Assembly: GCF_000275865.1 (NCBI RefSeq) | Contig: NZ_CM001555.1 | Coordinates: 2,258,967 to 2,322,966 of the forward strand | DNA length: 64,000 nucleotides | Direction of reading: 5' to 3' | Origin: Methanofollis liminatans DSM 4140 | GTDB taxonomy: Archaea; Halobacteriota; Methanomicrobia; Methanomicrobiales; Methanofollaceae | Shown here: one piece after another, positions 9,016-17,378 of the stretch | Numbering within the stretch: position 1 is the stretch's first letter | Layout of the letters: every line of letters begins with the position of its first letter | The notes under the pieces: generated by a model | Database searches by the model: none | What the model was told of the DNA's origin: nothing | What the model saw: only the letters and a program-made list of their open reading frames with translations | Translations under genes and position numbers: made by a program

Positions 9016-9022
9016 AAAAAAA
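9016..9022 (-). terminator. Oligo-T terminator after the Yip1-family gene
   Basis: Seven A on the plus strand (T on the minus strand) lie about 30 nt past the Yip1 gene stop, between two convergent genes. Confidence 0.45.
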
Positions 9023-9050
9023 GAGTGTTCGGTTTATGTGCCCGGCAGTC

Positions 9051-9593
9051 TTACATCAGAACCGGCGTCACCGTCGCGACCGAGACCATGAAATAGGCGG
9101 CGAGGAGGGCGATGAGGACGAGCGGGATGACGACGGCGATCGCGATCGCGATGACCGCCCGTGCGGTGCTGATCCCCTGGAGCTCGCGGACGCCGAGCAC
9201 GTACAGCACCAGCGACCAGAGCGAGAAGATGATGCCGACGAACGGGATCCAGCCGAGGAGTAGGCTGGGCGTGCTCCCGTAGAAGAGTGCATTCACGGTC
9301 TGCATTACCCCATAGCGCCCGCCGACGACGTAGACCCAGAGGTGCACCCATGCGGCGAAGACGAGCATGCCGACAAAGCCGCCGATGACCGTCAGGATCA
9401 GGTCCGCTACGATCCCGGCCGCTCCGCCGGTCCCGGAGACGGCGCGGACCAGCGAGGAGAGGACGGCGTAGAAGAGGAGGAGCGCGCCGAAATACGTGAA
9501 TACTGTGCCCAGGTCGTCTTTTCTGGACGCCCTGAACGTCTCGACGGGTTTTAAGAAGAATCCTTTCACCCGGTCAACCATGGTGTCGATCAT
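9051..9593 (-). CDS. Yip1-family membrane protein
   Basis: The 180-aa protein begins with the archaeal Yip1-type N-terminus (MVDRVKGFFLKPVETFRASR) followed by five hydrophobic helices. The start at 9593 is supported by a TATA box (GTATAAAG on plus, 9618-9625) about 28 nt ahead and no SD, implying a leaderless transcript. The longer frame to 9704 is Cys/Pro-rich and unlike the family. An ATG four codons further in (9581) is an alternative. Yip1 proteins act in membrane traffic in eukaryotes; the archaeal role is unknown. Confidence 0.75.
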   Translation of the reverse strand: MIDTMVDRVKGFFLKPVETFRASRKDDLGTVFTYFGALLLFYAVLSSLVRAVSGTGGAAGIVADLILTVIGGFVGMLVFAAWVHLWVYVVGGRYGVMQTVNALFYGSTPSLLLGWIPFVGIIFSLWSLVLYVLGVRELQGISTARAVIAIAIAVVIPLVLIALLAAYFMVSVATVTPVLM

Positions 9594-9713
9594 ACTATGC
9601 GGTATTGTCGTGCATGGGTATAAAGAAGGGGGATTTGAAGGCCATGATTGTTTTGGGGCCGGGTGCGGCACCGAACAGGGTGCCGATCCGCAAGACCCCC
9701 TCATCCGGCCGGA

Positions 9714-10760
9714 TCATCCCCGGTGCGGATTGAAATACGATCGGATCCTTTCCCCGACGTTTTTCCTCAGGTTCTCGTAGAAGATGGCGTAGTCGTACAT
9801 GTGGTACACGCCCGGCGGGAAGGTGACGCTCGTCGCCGGCAGGTCTTCGGGGTGGGAGATCTCCGTGATCACGAGCGCATTACCCTTCACCTGCGCCGCC
9901 GCGAAGTGCGGGTGCCTGACCAGGTGTTCGGGATCGCCGCGCCTGAAGAAGACCGCCTCGATGTTGGACGAAGCCGGAGCAAAGGCGGTGTCGGTCCGCC
10001 AGGTCAGGGGGTTTACCACGACGGTGCCGGGGATCACGGTCGGGGCCTGCCGCTCCCTGCCCTCCTCGTCTGATATGGTATTGTAGGTGATGAAGCAGCC
10101 CGTCTCCTCCGCGCTCTCGCCGACCTTCATCAGCGGGTTTTTCTCCAGGTCGGCCGGCGTGATCGAGTAGCCGATGACGTACGCCGCCACAAGCCGCTCC
10201 AGCGAAGCGAGATCGCCGGTGAGGAGTTCCCCGGCCTTCGAGAGTTCGACGACCCTGACCGACCCCTGACTGTGGGCGGCCAGGATGATCGGCCTCTCCC
10301 CCCGGTTGATGTGCTCCATGAAATACGCGAAGGCGGCGACGAGGTCGCCCTGCCCGAGGGCGAAGATCGGCGCCGCTTCGGTCAGCATCAGGGGGTTGAT
10401 CTTCACGTTGTTCTGCCGGTAATAGGGGGCGTAAATGTTCGCCTGCCCGTCGAATATGCTCGCCTGCTCCACCAGGGTCCAGACCGCCTTCTCCCGCAGG
10501 CCGGGATCGCGGGTGTCCATCAGGTAGGTCGCGTCGTCGGAGAGGATCGTGGGGTAGACCCAGAAGACGTCCACGGGCTGCCGCTCGGTGCCGAAATGTG
10601 CGGGCAGGGCGAGCCAGCTCTCCGGGTCGGCGTAGTCGGGCGCATCGGGCACGTCCCGGTCGAGATCGAACGGGGGGAGGGCGACCGGCACCCCGAGCGC
10701 CCTTCCCCGCAGGTCTTCGAGCGTCGGCGCACCTCCGTTTGCACGCTGCATTCCCGTCAT
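9714..10760 (-). CDS. DUF3089 alpha/beta-hydrolase-like protein, no signal peptide
   Basis: The 348-aa protein is a DUF3089 member. It has FWVYPTI, SIFDGQANIYAPYYRQ, and the nucleophile elbow AAHSQGS with Ser at about residue 178. No signal peptide or anchor is visible, so it appears cytoplasmic, unlike its upstream paralogue. Its start overlaps the paralogue's stop by 4 nt (ATGA), and the two proteins have the same length (348 aa), consistent with tandem duplication. It probably hydrolyses an ester or lactone; the substrate is unknown. Confidence 0.75.
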   Translation of the reverse strand: MTGMQRANGGAPTLEDLRGRALGVPVALPPFDLDRDVPDAPDYADPESWLALPAHFGTERQPVDVFWVYPTILSDDATYLMDTRDPGLREKAVWTLVEQASIFDGQANIYAPYYRQNNVKINPLMLTEAAPIFALGQGDLVAAFAYFMEHINRGERPIILAAHSQGSVRVVELSKAGELLTGDLASLERLVAAYVIGYSITPADLEKNPLMKVGESAEETGCFITYNTISDEEGRERQAPTVIPGTVVVNPLTWRTDTAFAPASSNIEAVFFRRGDPEHLVRHPHFAAAQVKGNALVITEISHPEDLPATSVTFPPGVYHMYDYAIFYENLRKNVGERIRSYFNPHRG

Positions 10761-11803
10761 GCTCCGCCCGATCCTGTCGCGTTCAGGTAGGCGTCGATCC
10801 GGTCGCCGACGTTCTGCTCCAGGTTCCGGTACCAGAAGGCGTAGTCGTAGCGGTGGTACACGCCTTCCGAATACGGGCCGATGTCCAGGTCTTCGCCCTC
10901 CGGTATCGTCGTGGTGAGCGCCCCGGTCTCGGGATCGATCCGTGCATCACAGTAGTGCTCCACCTCGCGGAGGAACTCGCCGGTCGTGTCGTTGTAGAAG
11001 CGTGCGCCCAGGTTTTCCGATGCCGGGGCGTAGGCGTCGTCGGTCGTCCAGGTGAGCGGGTTGATGCAGTGGGCGCCTGCCATCAGCATCGGGCCGCCGG
11101 CCGAGGTCGGCGACTGCGTGTTGTAGGTGACGACGACGCCGGTGTCGTTCGCGCCCTGTGCCGCCGTCAGCCCGGCCGCCGCGAGGTCGGCGTCCGTGAC
11201 GGTGTAGCCGATCAGGTACGCCGCCACCAGGCGGCTGCGGAGGTCAGCGTCGTCCCCGAAACGGTTCTTGATCAACTCGATCAGGGCCATCGTTCCCTGG
11301 CTGTGGCCCGCGATGATGAACGGACGGCCTTCGTTGAGGTGTTCGATGTAGTAGTCGAAGGCCCGCTCGACGTCAACGGCGCCGCGTTTGAACTCCGCCG
11401 TGTCGGTCGCGAGCATTCCCGGCTCCACCGCCACCTGCGTCGACATCTGCCGGTAGTAGGGAGAGAAGACGTTGGCGTTTGGTTCGTACACGCTTGCCTG
11501 CGCCGCAAAAATGCCCTGCGCCAGCGCCCGCTCATTGACGCTGTTGACGTCCATGAAGCCGGTGGCGTTGCTGCTGACCGTCGGGTACACGTAGAAGACG
11601 TCCACCGGTTTATCTGCGGACGGCAGGGAGAGCCAGTAATACGGGTCGGCGTAGTCCGGGTCCTGGACGGGGTCGACCGCCCCGGCCGGGAGCGTCTCGT
11701 TGCCGCCGGCCGGGGATCCCCCGTTCGCGCAGCCGCAGGTAAAAATGAAACATACCCCCATCACGGCGATGAGGCAGATCAAAGAGCGAGTATTGGTAAT
11801 CAT
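10757..11803 (-). CDS. DUF3089 alpha/beta-hydrolase-like lipoprotein
   Basis: The 348-aa protein has a signal peptide ending in TCGCAN, a lipobox-like site. The DUF3089 blocks follow: FYVYPTV, FSPYYRQM, and the nucleophile motif IAGHSQGT with the serine near residue 177. It should sit on the outer face of the membrane. The ATG at 11803 has AGGAGA about 8 nt ahead; the frame extends to 11902 but that part is charged and unlike a signal peptide. It heads a two-gene operon with the cytoplasmic-looking paralogue. Confidence 0.78.
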   Translation of the reverse strand: MITNTRSLICLIAVMGVCFIFTCGCANGGSPAGGNETLPAGAVDPVQDPDYADPYYWLSLPSADKPVDVFYVYPTVSSNATGFMDVNSVNERALAQGIFAAQASVYEPNANVFSPYYRQMSTQVAVEPGMLATDTAEFKRGAVDVERAFDYYIEHLNEGRPFIIAGHSQGTMALIELIKNRFGDDADLRSRLVAAYLIGYTVTDADLAAAGLTAAQGANDTGVVVTYNTQSPTSAGGPMLMAGAHCINPLTWTTDDAYAPASENLGARFYNDTTGEFLREVEHYCDARIDPETGALTTTIPEGEDLDIGPYSEGVYHRYDYAFWYRNLEQNVGDRIDAYLNATGSGGA

Positions 11804-12439
11804 CACAAGGTCTCCTGGGTGGTTGTACAGGCCCGAAACGAATTTTTTCCGCGGGTCTGGTGAGCGGAAGGGGCCAGGCAGTCCCTCCGGCTCGCCACGC
11901 AAAAACGCTCGATACCGACGCCGGGGATCGCCTCTCCGGCCGATTTGTTCCAGAACGCGGGCGTTCAGGCGATTTTGGACGATGAACGCACCGGAAGGGT
12001 TCGGGAGCCGTACAATACTAAAATCCGCGTCGACAAGAAAAATAAACTTTTCCCGGGCTCGATTTTGTTCGAGAGATTAGGCTTTGTTGAATTTCTCAAC
12101 CACTACAACAACGAGGATCGCTTGAATGCACCCTGGTGAGGGTATGACAGATCTCCCCTTTATCGTGGAACCGGACCACGGGATGGTCTGGACGAACCCA
12201 TTCGCCCGGCAGTTTCAGGGAGCAGATGGGGGATCGGTGTGCCGCAAAACGGCGATTGGGGTGGGGACGGGCACACCACGCCGGCACGCCCACCCACCAT
12301 TTTTGATCGAGAGATGCTCCGCCCGACCAGTCCCCGTATATCAGGGGCAATCCGCTCCAAGGGGATGCAACCCACGGCGTACGGGAAATCGATCAGCCTC
12401 CTCCCGGTGGGCCGGCCTCCCCCCGGTCCCCTCCCCCAT
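11804..12439. other. 636-nt stretch without a convincing gene
   Basis: This holds the promoter of the DUF3089 pair and otherwise no supported gene. Short frames on both strands lack SD sites and have erratic composition. An AT-rich segment (about 12000-12110) includes a small inverted repeat GTTGA-ATTTC-TCAAC. The GC-rich part at 12126-12400 could be a dispersed non-coding repeat or a decayed gene. Confidence 0.5.
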
Positions 12440-12449
12440 CTTTATATCC
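12440..12449 (+). promoter_or_regulatory. TATA box of the phosphoribosyltransferase gene
   Basis: CTTTATATCC is centred about 27 nt ahead of the ATG at 12471. No SD precedes the ATG, so the mRNA is probably leaderless. Confidence 0.65.
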
Positions 12450-12470
12450 CGTCTCTCCCATCCCTCCCCA

Positions 12471-13133
12471 ATGATCCCGGAAACCTTCACCTGCGACGCC
12501 GTCACCTGGGAGCGGGCCGTCTCTCTCTCCCGCACCCTGGCGGCGAAGGTCCGCGCCTCGGGCTTTCGCCCCGACCTCGTCGTCGCCGTCGGCCGCGGCG
12601 GCTATGTCCCGGCGAGAATCGTCTGCGACGAACTCCTGATCATGGACCTGGCCGGCATCAGGGTCGAGCACTGGGGGACGGCCGAGCACAAAAACGAACG
12701 GGCCGTGGTCCGCCGCCCCCTTACAGACGATATCGCCGGTCTCGCCATCCTGGTCGTCGACGACGTCACCGACACCGGCGATACCCTTGAGGCGGCGCTC
12801 GACCACCTGGAGGGCCGCGGGGCGGGCGAGATCAGGACCGGGGTGCTCGTCCACAAACAGGTCTGCGGGGTCGCCCCTGACTATCATGCCGAGTTCGCCC
12901 CGTCGTGGCACTGGGTGATCTTCCCCTGGGCCCGCCACGAGGACGTCTTCGGCTTCACCGGCAAGGTGCTTGCCGACGAGCCCGCCGACATGGCGGAGAT
13001 CAGGGCGATCCTGGCCGGGAAGTACGGCCTCCTCGCCGGCGAGGAGGAGGTCCTCGAAGCCCTCGCCGACCTGGTCGCCGCGGGTCGGGCGGTGCAGGAC
13101 GGCCCGCGCTACCTGCTCGCGCCCCGCGAGTGA
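12471..13133 (+). CDS. Phosphoribosyltransferase (hypoxanthine/xanthine PRTase-like)
   Basis: The 220-aa protein is a type I PRTase. LVVAVGRGGYVPARIV forms the first loop, and ILVVDDVTDTGDTLEAAL (about residues 94-111) is the PRPP-binding motif. The family used for purine salvage in methanogens looks like this, with a WVIFPWARHE strand near the base-binding site. The C-terminal 40 residues form a small extra helical segment. The start is fixed by the TATA box about 27 nt ahead. The base specificity cannot be assigned from sequence alone. Confidence 0.8.
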   Translation: MIPETFTCDAVTWERAVSLSRTLAAKVRASGFRPDLVVAVGRGGYVPARIVCDELLIMDLAGIRVEHWGTAEHKNERAVVRRPLTDDIAGLAILVVDDVTDTGDTLEAALDHLEGRGAGEIRTGVLVHKQVCGVAPDYHAEFAPSWHWVIFPWARHEDVFGFTGKVLADEPADMAEIRAILAGKYGLLAGEEEVLEALADLVAAGRAVQDGPRYLLAPRE

Positions 13134-13338
13134 GGGCGAAAACAACCGTTATTTCCCCCAAGAGACGGCATGGCGGCCGGTAAGGACGGGGCGACCTGCG
13201 GATCAGGGTCACCGTCTCGATCCCCCGGCGCCCGGACCGAGGGGCAGAGAGAACTCCTGCGACAATTCCTGGAAGAAAAGGGGTGACGCCGCCAGATCGC
13301 AATCTATACCACCGCCGGCGGCAGAGACTCTAATCTCC

Positions 13339-14520
13339 ATGCGCCGCTCCAGCCTGATCACCGCACTCTCAGTAATCGGGTTCTTCGCGATCTTCTCCAC
13401 CACGATCTCGAAAAACCCGGTCCTGCCCCTCTTCTCCCAGGCACTCGGCGCCGGCGAGGTGACGATCGGGCTGATCGCGGCAGTCTCGCCGGCCGCAGGG
13501 ATCCTCTTCTCCTTCCCGGTGGGCGTGCTCGCCGACCGCATCGGCGCAAAACGGTTACTCACCGGATCGGCCCTCGTCTTCCTCACCGCCCCGCTCCTCT
13601 ACCTCTTCGTTGCCGACCCCCTCTGGCTCATCCCGGTCAGATTTTTCCACGGCCTGGCGACGGCGATCCTGGGGCCGGTGGCATCGATCACGATCTACAC
13701 CGCCTACCCTGAGGCAAAGGGGGAGATGAGCGGAATCTACTCGTCGGCAACACTTGTGGGGCGGACGGCAGCGCCGCTCGCCGGCGGGATCATCCTCTCG
13801 GCCTCGGCTGCGGCGGCCGGACTCACTGCCTATCATCTGGTCTATGGCGCCGCATTCCTCGCAGCGATCCCGGTGCTCTTCCTGGTGCTCACCCTGAAAG
13901 ACGCACCGGGGGATCCGGCCGGGGCAAAGGGGCAGACGGTCTCCTTCACAGCAAGCCTGCGAGGATTTTTGCAGAGCCCGCCCCTCCTCTCCACAGCCCT
14001 CGTGGAGATGGCAGCGTACTTCACCTTCGGGATCTTCGAGACCTGGCTCCCGCTGTATCTCATCGCCGCCGGTGTCCAGGAGTACCTGATAGGTCTCCTC
14101 TTCGCCCTCCAGGTTGTCGCCGTCGCCGTCTCCAAACCGTTCTTCGGCGCCCTCTCGGATCAGAAGGGCAGGCGGATCCAGATCGTCGCCGGGCTCCTTG
14201 CCGAAGGGGGCTGCATCGCTGCCTTCGCCTTCACCGTCGCCGTCCCGGCGGTGATGGCGGTCGGCATCTGTTTCGGGCTTGCCCTCTCCCTGGTCACGGT
14301 ATCGACCGGGGCCTACATCGCCGACCTCTCTGACCGTGAACACCTCGGCGCCTCGATCGGCGCCCTCAGCGCGATCATGGACATCGGGCACGCATCAGGG
14401 CCGCTCGTCGCCGGGGCGGTCATCGCCATCGCAGGCTACGCCGCGGGTTTTTTCCTGCCGGCCGTTCTTGCCGCCGGTATCGCCGTAGTCTTTATCGGAG
14501 CGGGCAGGAGTGCTGGATAA
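13339..14520 (+). CDS. Major facilitator superfamily transporter
   Basis: The 393-aa protein has twelve hydrophobic segments in two halves. The MFS signature GVLADRIGAKRLL lies between helices 2 and 3, and its counterpart GALSDQKGRRIQIV lies in the second half. It resembles drug/sugar-type exporters with no partner genes; the substrate is unknown. A TATA-like AATCTATACC (13301-13310) lies about 33 nt ahead of the ATG with no SD. Confidence 0.85.
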   Translation: MRRSSLITALSVIGFFAIFSTTISKNPVLPLFSQALGAGEVTIGLIAAVSPAAGILFSFPVGVLADRIGAKRLLTGSALVFLTAPLLYLFVADPLWLIPVRFFHGLATAILGPVASITIYTAYPEAKGEMSGIYSSATLVGRTAAPLAGGIILSASAAAAGLTAYHLVYGAAFLAAIPVLFLVLTLKDAPGDPAGAKGQTVSFTASLRGFLQSPPLLSTALVEMAAYFTFGIFETWLPLYLIAAGVQEYLIGLLFALQVVAVAVSKPFFGALSDQKGRRIQIVAGLLAEGGCIAAFAFTVAVPAVMAVGICFGLALSLVTVSTGAYIADLSDREHLGASIGALSAIMDIGHASGPLVAGAVIAIAGYAAGFFLPAVLAAGIAVVFIGAGRSAG

Positions 14521-14526
14521 AAAAAA
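14519..14526 (-). terminator. Oligo-T terminator after the receiver-domain gene
   Basis: Eight A on the plus strand (T on the minus strand) lie 36 nt past the stop of the receiver gene and overlap the stop of the convergent MFS gene. Confidence 0.45.
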
Positions 14527-14561
14527 GAGTGGAGAGTCGTTTCCCTGAGCCCCGACCGGGT

Positions 14562-15011
14562 TCAGACCCTCACACCTGAACAGCACTCGGCCATTCCGGA
14601 AACCCCACCGCCCCGGAACCTCTCGACCGCCCCCCTGACGGCGGCGATGAGGTCGGTGTAGAATTTCACGCTGACGCCGCTTTTCTGGAGGACGTCCGAC
14701 GCCCCGGCGCCGCGGGCGCGCCGCTCAAGACCGTCTGAGAAGCTTCCGGTGATCAGGATATATGGGACGGGGTTCCCCTCCCTCCTGATCCGCCCGAGGA
14801 GCTGGACGCCGTTCATCTCCGGCATATCGTAGTCTGAGATGCAGATATCGAAGTACTCGGTCTCCAGCCTGTTCAGGGCGTCTCCCGGCGACCCTGTACT
14901 GGAGACCTCAAACCCTCCGATGTTCTCAAGATAAAGACTGATCGTGTCAAGCAACGCTGGATCGTCGTCCACGGTGAGGACCCTGATGGCCTCTCCGGTG
15001 TGGGGGCTCAT
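14562..15011 (-). CDS. Stand-alone response-regulator receiver protein
   Basis: The 149-aa protein is one CheY-like receiver domain. The acidic pocket is VDDDP near residue 15, the phospho-acceptor Asp is in ISDYDMPEMNG (about residue 60), the switch Thr is in ITGS and the conserved Lys is in LQKSG. No output domain is present. Such single receivers in methanogens pair with orphan histidine kinases, none of which is in the window. A TATA box about 26 nt ahead marks a leaderless start at 15011. Confidence 0.88.
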   Translation of the reverse strand: MSPHTGEAIRVLTVDDDPALLDTISLYLENIGGFEVSSTGSPGDALNRLETEYFDICISDYDMPEMNGVQLLGRIRREGNPVPYILITGSFSDGLERRARGAGASDVLQKSGVSVKFYTDLIAAVRGAVERFRGGGVSGMAECCSGVRV

Positions 15012-15031
15012 GAGAGGTAGTGTACAACCGC

Positions 15032-15041
15032 AATATATATG
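15032..15041 (-). promoter_or_regulatory. TATA box of the receiver-domain gene
   Basis: Minus-strand CATATATATTG is centred about 26 nt ahead of the ATG at 15011. Next to it (15046-15059) lies CCGATATATTCCGG, an imperfect palindrome that could be an operator. Confidence 0.55.
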
Positions 15042-15248
15042 ACTTCCGATATATTCCGGTATTAAAATTCAATGAATTATCCATCAGATTATTTTTAAAT
15101 CCGGATTCCCGGAAATTTGAGGTAATAACTCGGAGTAATATATATAGCACGGTATCGGAGGCGGATTCACCCTTCCGTTCCCCGGTATCGCTGCGAAATT
15201 CCTCGCAGTCATGGAATCCTTTATCCCTCTCCGGGAAGAGGTTGTTGC

Positions 15249-15836
15249 ATGAAGCGAATGGTGCTTGGAACCGCCGCCGCACTCCTGCTCTGCGCCTGCA
15301 TCCTCGGCGCAGGCTGCACCGGAGGGGAACCGGCGGACGTGACAACGCCGACGCCGACGGAGAACGGATCTGTCGGTATGGCGAACCCTGCCGCCGTATG
15401 GTGCGAGCAGATGGGATACGGCTATGAGATCAGGAAGGACGCCTCAGGAGGAGAGTACGGTGTGTGCATCTTCGGCAACGGCATGGAAGCCGACGAATGG
15501 GCGGTCTACCGTGCGGCAATGGGAGCCTACAACGAGACGGCGAACGGGACAGTGGTCGACGTCACGAAGGGCGACGTCGTGGCGATCGCCCTTGCGGAGA
15601 ACCCGACGACCGGGTACGGGTGGAACGCCACCCTCTCTGCCGGGCTCACCCTCTTAAACGACACCTATGTCGTGGATGATCACCCTGCGGGCATGGTCGG
15701 CGTCGGCGGAACGCGGACCTGGATCCTGAGGGCCGACGGGACGGGGGACCAGACCTTCTCCGCGGTGTACAAACGCCCCTGGGAGAACGCCACCGCCCAG
15801 GACGAGACCTTCTCCCTCTCCTTCACCGTCGCCTGA
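15249..15836 (+). CDS. Lipoprotein with DUF333 and chagasin-type protease-inhibitor domains
   Basis: The 195-aa protein has a signal peptide with lipobox LGAGC (Cys about residue 23) and a Thr/Pro linker. The DUF333 module follows (NPAAVWCEQMGYGYEI, YGVCIFGNG, about residues 46-88), then a chagasin-like domain (about 97-195). All three inhibitory loops of chagasin are visible: NPTTGYGW, GVGGTRTW and RPWE. Chagasins block papain-type cysteine proteases, so this is probably a surface-tethered inhibitor. The DUF333-chagasin pairing is known in methanogens. Confidence 0.85.
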   Translation: MKRMVLGTAAALLLCACILGAGCTGGEPADVTTPTPTENGSVGMANPAAVWCEQMGYGYEIRKDASGGEYGVCIFGNGMEADEWAVYRAAMGAYNETANGTVVDVTKGDVVAIALAENPTTGYGWNATLSAGLTLLNDTYVVDDHPAGMVGVGGTRTWILRADGTGDQTFSAVYKRPWENATAQDETFSLSFTVA

Positions 15837-15910
15837 GGCGGCACCCTCGCCCTCTCTTTTTTCCGGGACCATTGATATAGGAGGAGATGATATGGGGGGT
15901 GAGGATCGAG

Positions 15911-16480
15911 ATGAAGATCACCGGATTTGTCGGAAGCCCGAGAAAGGGGGGGAACACCGATGTGCTTGTCAGGCAGGCCCTCGCGGGAGCGGAGGAGGCG
16001 GGGGCGGCGACCAGGCTTATCTATCTCAACGACGTCGCGTTCCGCGACTGCCAGGGGTGCGGGTTCTGCAAACGTGCCGGGGCGTGCCGGCTCAACGACG
16101 GCATGGAAGAACTCTACGAGGCGATCAGGGAGTCGGACGGGATCGTCCTGGGGTCGCCGGTCTATTTCGGGATGATCACCGGCACGGCAAAAAGTTTCAT
16201 CGACCGCTGGTACGCCTTCCTCAACGACGACTTCACCAGCCGTATCCCGCCCGGAAAGACGGCCGCCCTCATCCTGCCACAGGGCGACGTAAACCCTGAC
16301 GTCTATGCGCCGATGGCCACCCATTTCTCGGTGACCCTGGAGTTCTTCGGCTTCCGTGTGGCGGCCCCGCTGATCGCCGCCGGGATGCTGGACGCGGGCG
16401 ACGCCGGGAAGGACGAGGCGCTGATGGCGCGGGCCTATGCCCTGGGGCAGGCGCTGGTCCCGTCGCAGACCGAGAAGTAG
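15911..16480 (+). CDS. NADPH-dependent FMN reductase/flavodoxin-like iron-sulfur flavoprotein family
   Basis: The 189-aa protein has the flavodoxin-like start KITGFVGSPRKGGNTDVLV, which binds the FMN phosphate. A short Cys cluster CQGCGFCKRAGAC (about residues 46-58) follows, as in archaeal iron-sulfur flavoproteins and related multimeric reductases. GSPVYFGMITGTAKSFIDR is the second FMN-contacting loop. The ATG at 15911 follows GGGGGTGAGG. Its last 46 nt overlap the 3' end of the convergent exonuclease gene. It is likely an electron-transfer flavoprotein. Confidence 0.8.
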   Translation: MKITGFVGSPRKGGNTDVLVRQALAGAEEAGAATRLIYLNDVAFRDCQGCGFCKRAGACRLNDGMEELYEAIRESDGIVLGSPVYFGMITGTAKSFIDRWYAFLNDDFTSRIPPGKTAALILPQGDVNPDVYAPMATHFSVTLEFFGFRVAAPLIAAGMLDAGDAGKDEALMARAYALGQALVPSQTEK

Positions 16481-17190
16481 GCCTCGGCCTCCTCCAGGAA
16501 CGACTCCCGACTGGCATAGAACTCCCGGGCGAGGAGGAAGATCCGGGCGGCGTCGCCGACCGCCCGGTGCGGACTCAGGAACGGAGAGTATCGATCCGGG
16601 ACCGGGTAGCGGTAATGGTTCGACCTGATGGCGCCGGCGCCCTTTCCAAACCCGATGATGCATCCGGCGCGATCGAGCGAGAGGAAATTTTTCATCCCGA
16701 GCGCCGCCCCGACCTCGCGCTGGAGGTCGGTGCAGGCGTACGGCCCGAGGTCGAACCCGGCCCGGTCGAGGGCCCGGCACTCCATGCTCCGGGCAAAGAA
16801 GGTGAATGCAGCCGGATCGTGTCTGGTGCAGAGGGCGTCCATGAAGAGGGCGAGATCGGCGAAGGAGGCCGACGCAGCCGCCCGCGCCTCCCGCCAGCCG
16901 GCCCGGTTGAGCCTGAAGCGCGGGTCGTACGGGAGGCCGCCGGTCCCCTGTCCCGGGTTCGCCACCGTGGTCATAACGCCGGTCCGGCGGCCGAGGTCGT
17001 CGGTGCTGCTTTTCCAGATCTCGACCTCGAGATCGTGGGCGAAGGTTCGTCCCGCAAACGCAGCGCAGTCGGCTACGGGATCGTAGGTGACCACGCCGAC
17101 CTCGATGGGCATGACGATTTTTCGGTGCGTCCCGTAGACATGGCCGAACTCCATGTCGATAAAGGCGACCGGCCCCTCTTCTGGTCCCAT
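16435..17190 (-). CDS. DEDDh-type 3'-5' exonuclease-like protein
   Basis: The 251-aa protein has an RNase H-fold exonuclease layout. FIDMEFG (DxE, near residue 11) is Exo I, the Exo II aspartate lies near ARSMECRALDRAGFD, and HRAVGDA (HxxxxDA) is Exo III. The ATG at 17190 lies one base after the rubredoxin stop (TAG-A-ATG), so the two are co-translated; the frame is open to 17517 but those residues overlap rubredoxin. It probably trims DNA or RNA 3' ends. It overlaps the convergent flavoprotein gene by 46 nt. Confidence 0.65.
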   Translation of the reverse strand: MGPEEGPVAFIDMEFGHVYGTHRKIVMPIEVGVVTYDPVADCAAFAGRTFAHDLEVEIWKSSTDDLGRRTGVMTTVANPGQGTGGLPYDPRFRLNRAGWREARAAASASFADLALFMDALCTRHDPAAFTFFARSMECRALDRAGFDLGPYACTDLQREVGAALGMKNFLSLDRAGCIIGFGKGAGAIRSNHYRYPVPDRYSPFLSPHRAVGDAARIFLLAREFYASRESFLEEAEAYFSVCDGTSACPRA

Positions 17191-17191
17191 T

Positions 17192-17353
17192 CTAGGATAC
17201 GACGACGAAGACCTTCTTCGTGGCGCCGCACCTGGGGCAGAGCCAGGTCTCGGGGAGTTTTTCAAAGGGCGTTTTCGGCGGGATGTTCTGGGAGGCGTCG
17301 CCGGAGCCCGGATTATAGATATAGCCGCACTTTGTGCACTTGTACATGTCCAT
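17192..17353 (-). CDS. Rubredoxin
   Basis: The 53-aa protein is a complete rubredoxin. [14 protein letters not shown] near the N-terminus and CPRCGA near the C-terminus supply the four cysteines for one iron. The family's aromatic/Pro core ([15 protein letters not shown]) lies between them. It is a cytoplasmic one-electron carrier, often serving oxygen or peroxide reduction in anaerobes. A TATA box (minus-strand CCATAAATACC, 17374-17384) stands about 26 nt ahead of the ATG, so the transcript is probably leaderless. The exonuclease gene follows after one base. Confidence 0.93.
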   Translation of the reverse strand: MDMYKCTKCGYIYNPGSGDASQNIPPKTPFEKLPETWLCPRCGATKKVFVVVS

Positions 17354-17378
17354 GGTGCGAAGGAGGGCACAATGGTAT

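Noticed and set aside
7611-9017. A 468-codon minus-strand frame across the 5'-nucleotidase gene
   Set aside because: High-GC antisense shadow; the plus strand carries complete metal-binding motifs.
12076-12110. IS-end-like GGCTTTGTTGAATT sequence considered as an insertion sequence
   Set aside because: No transposase frame and no matching inverted end were found, so it is not listed as a mobile element.
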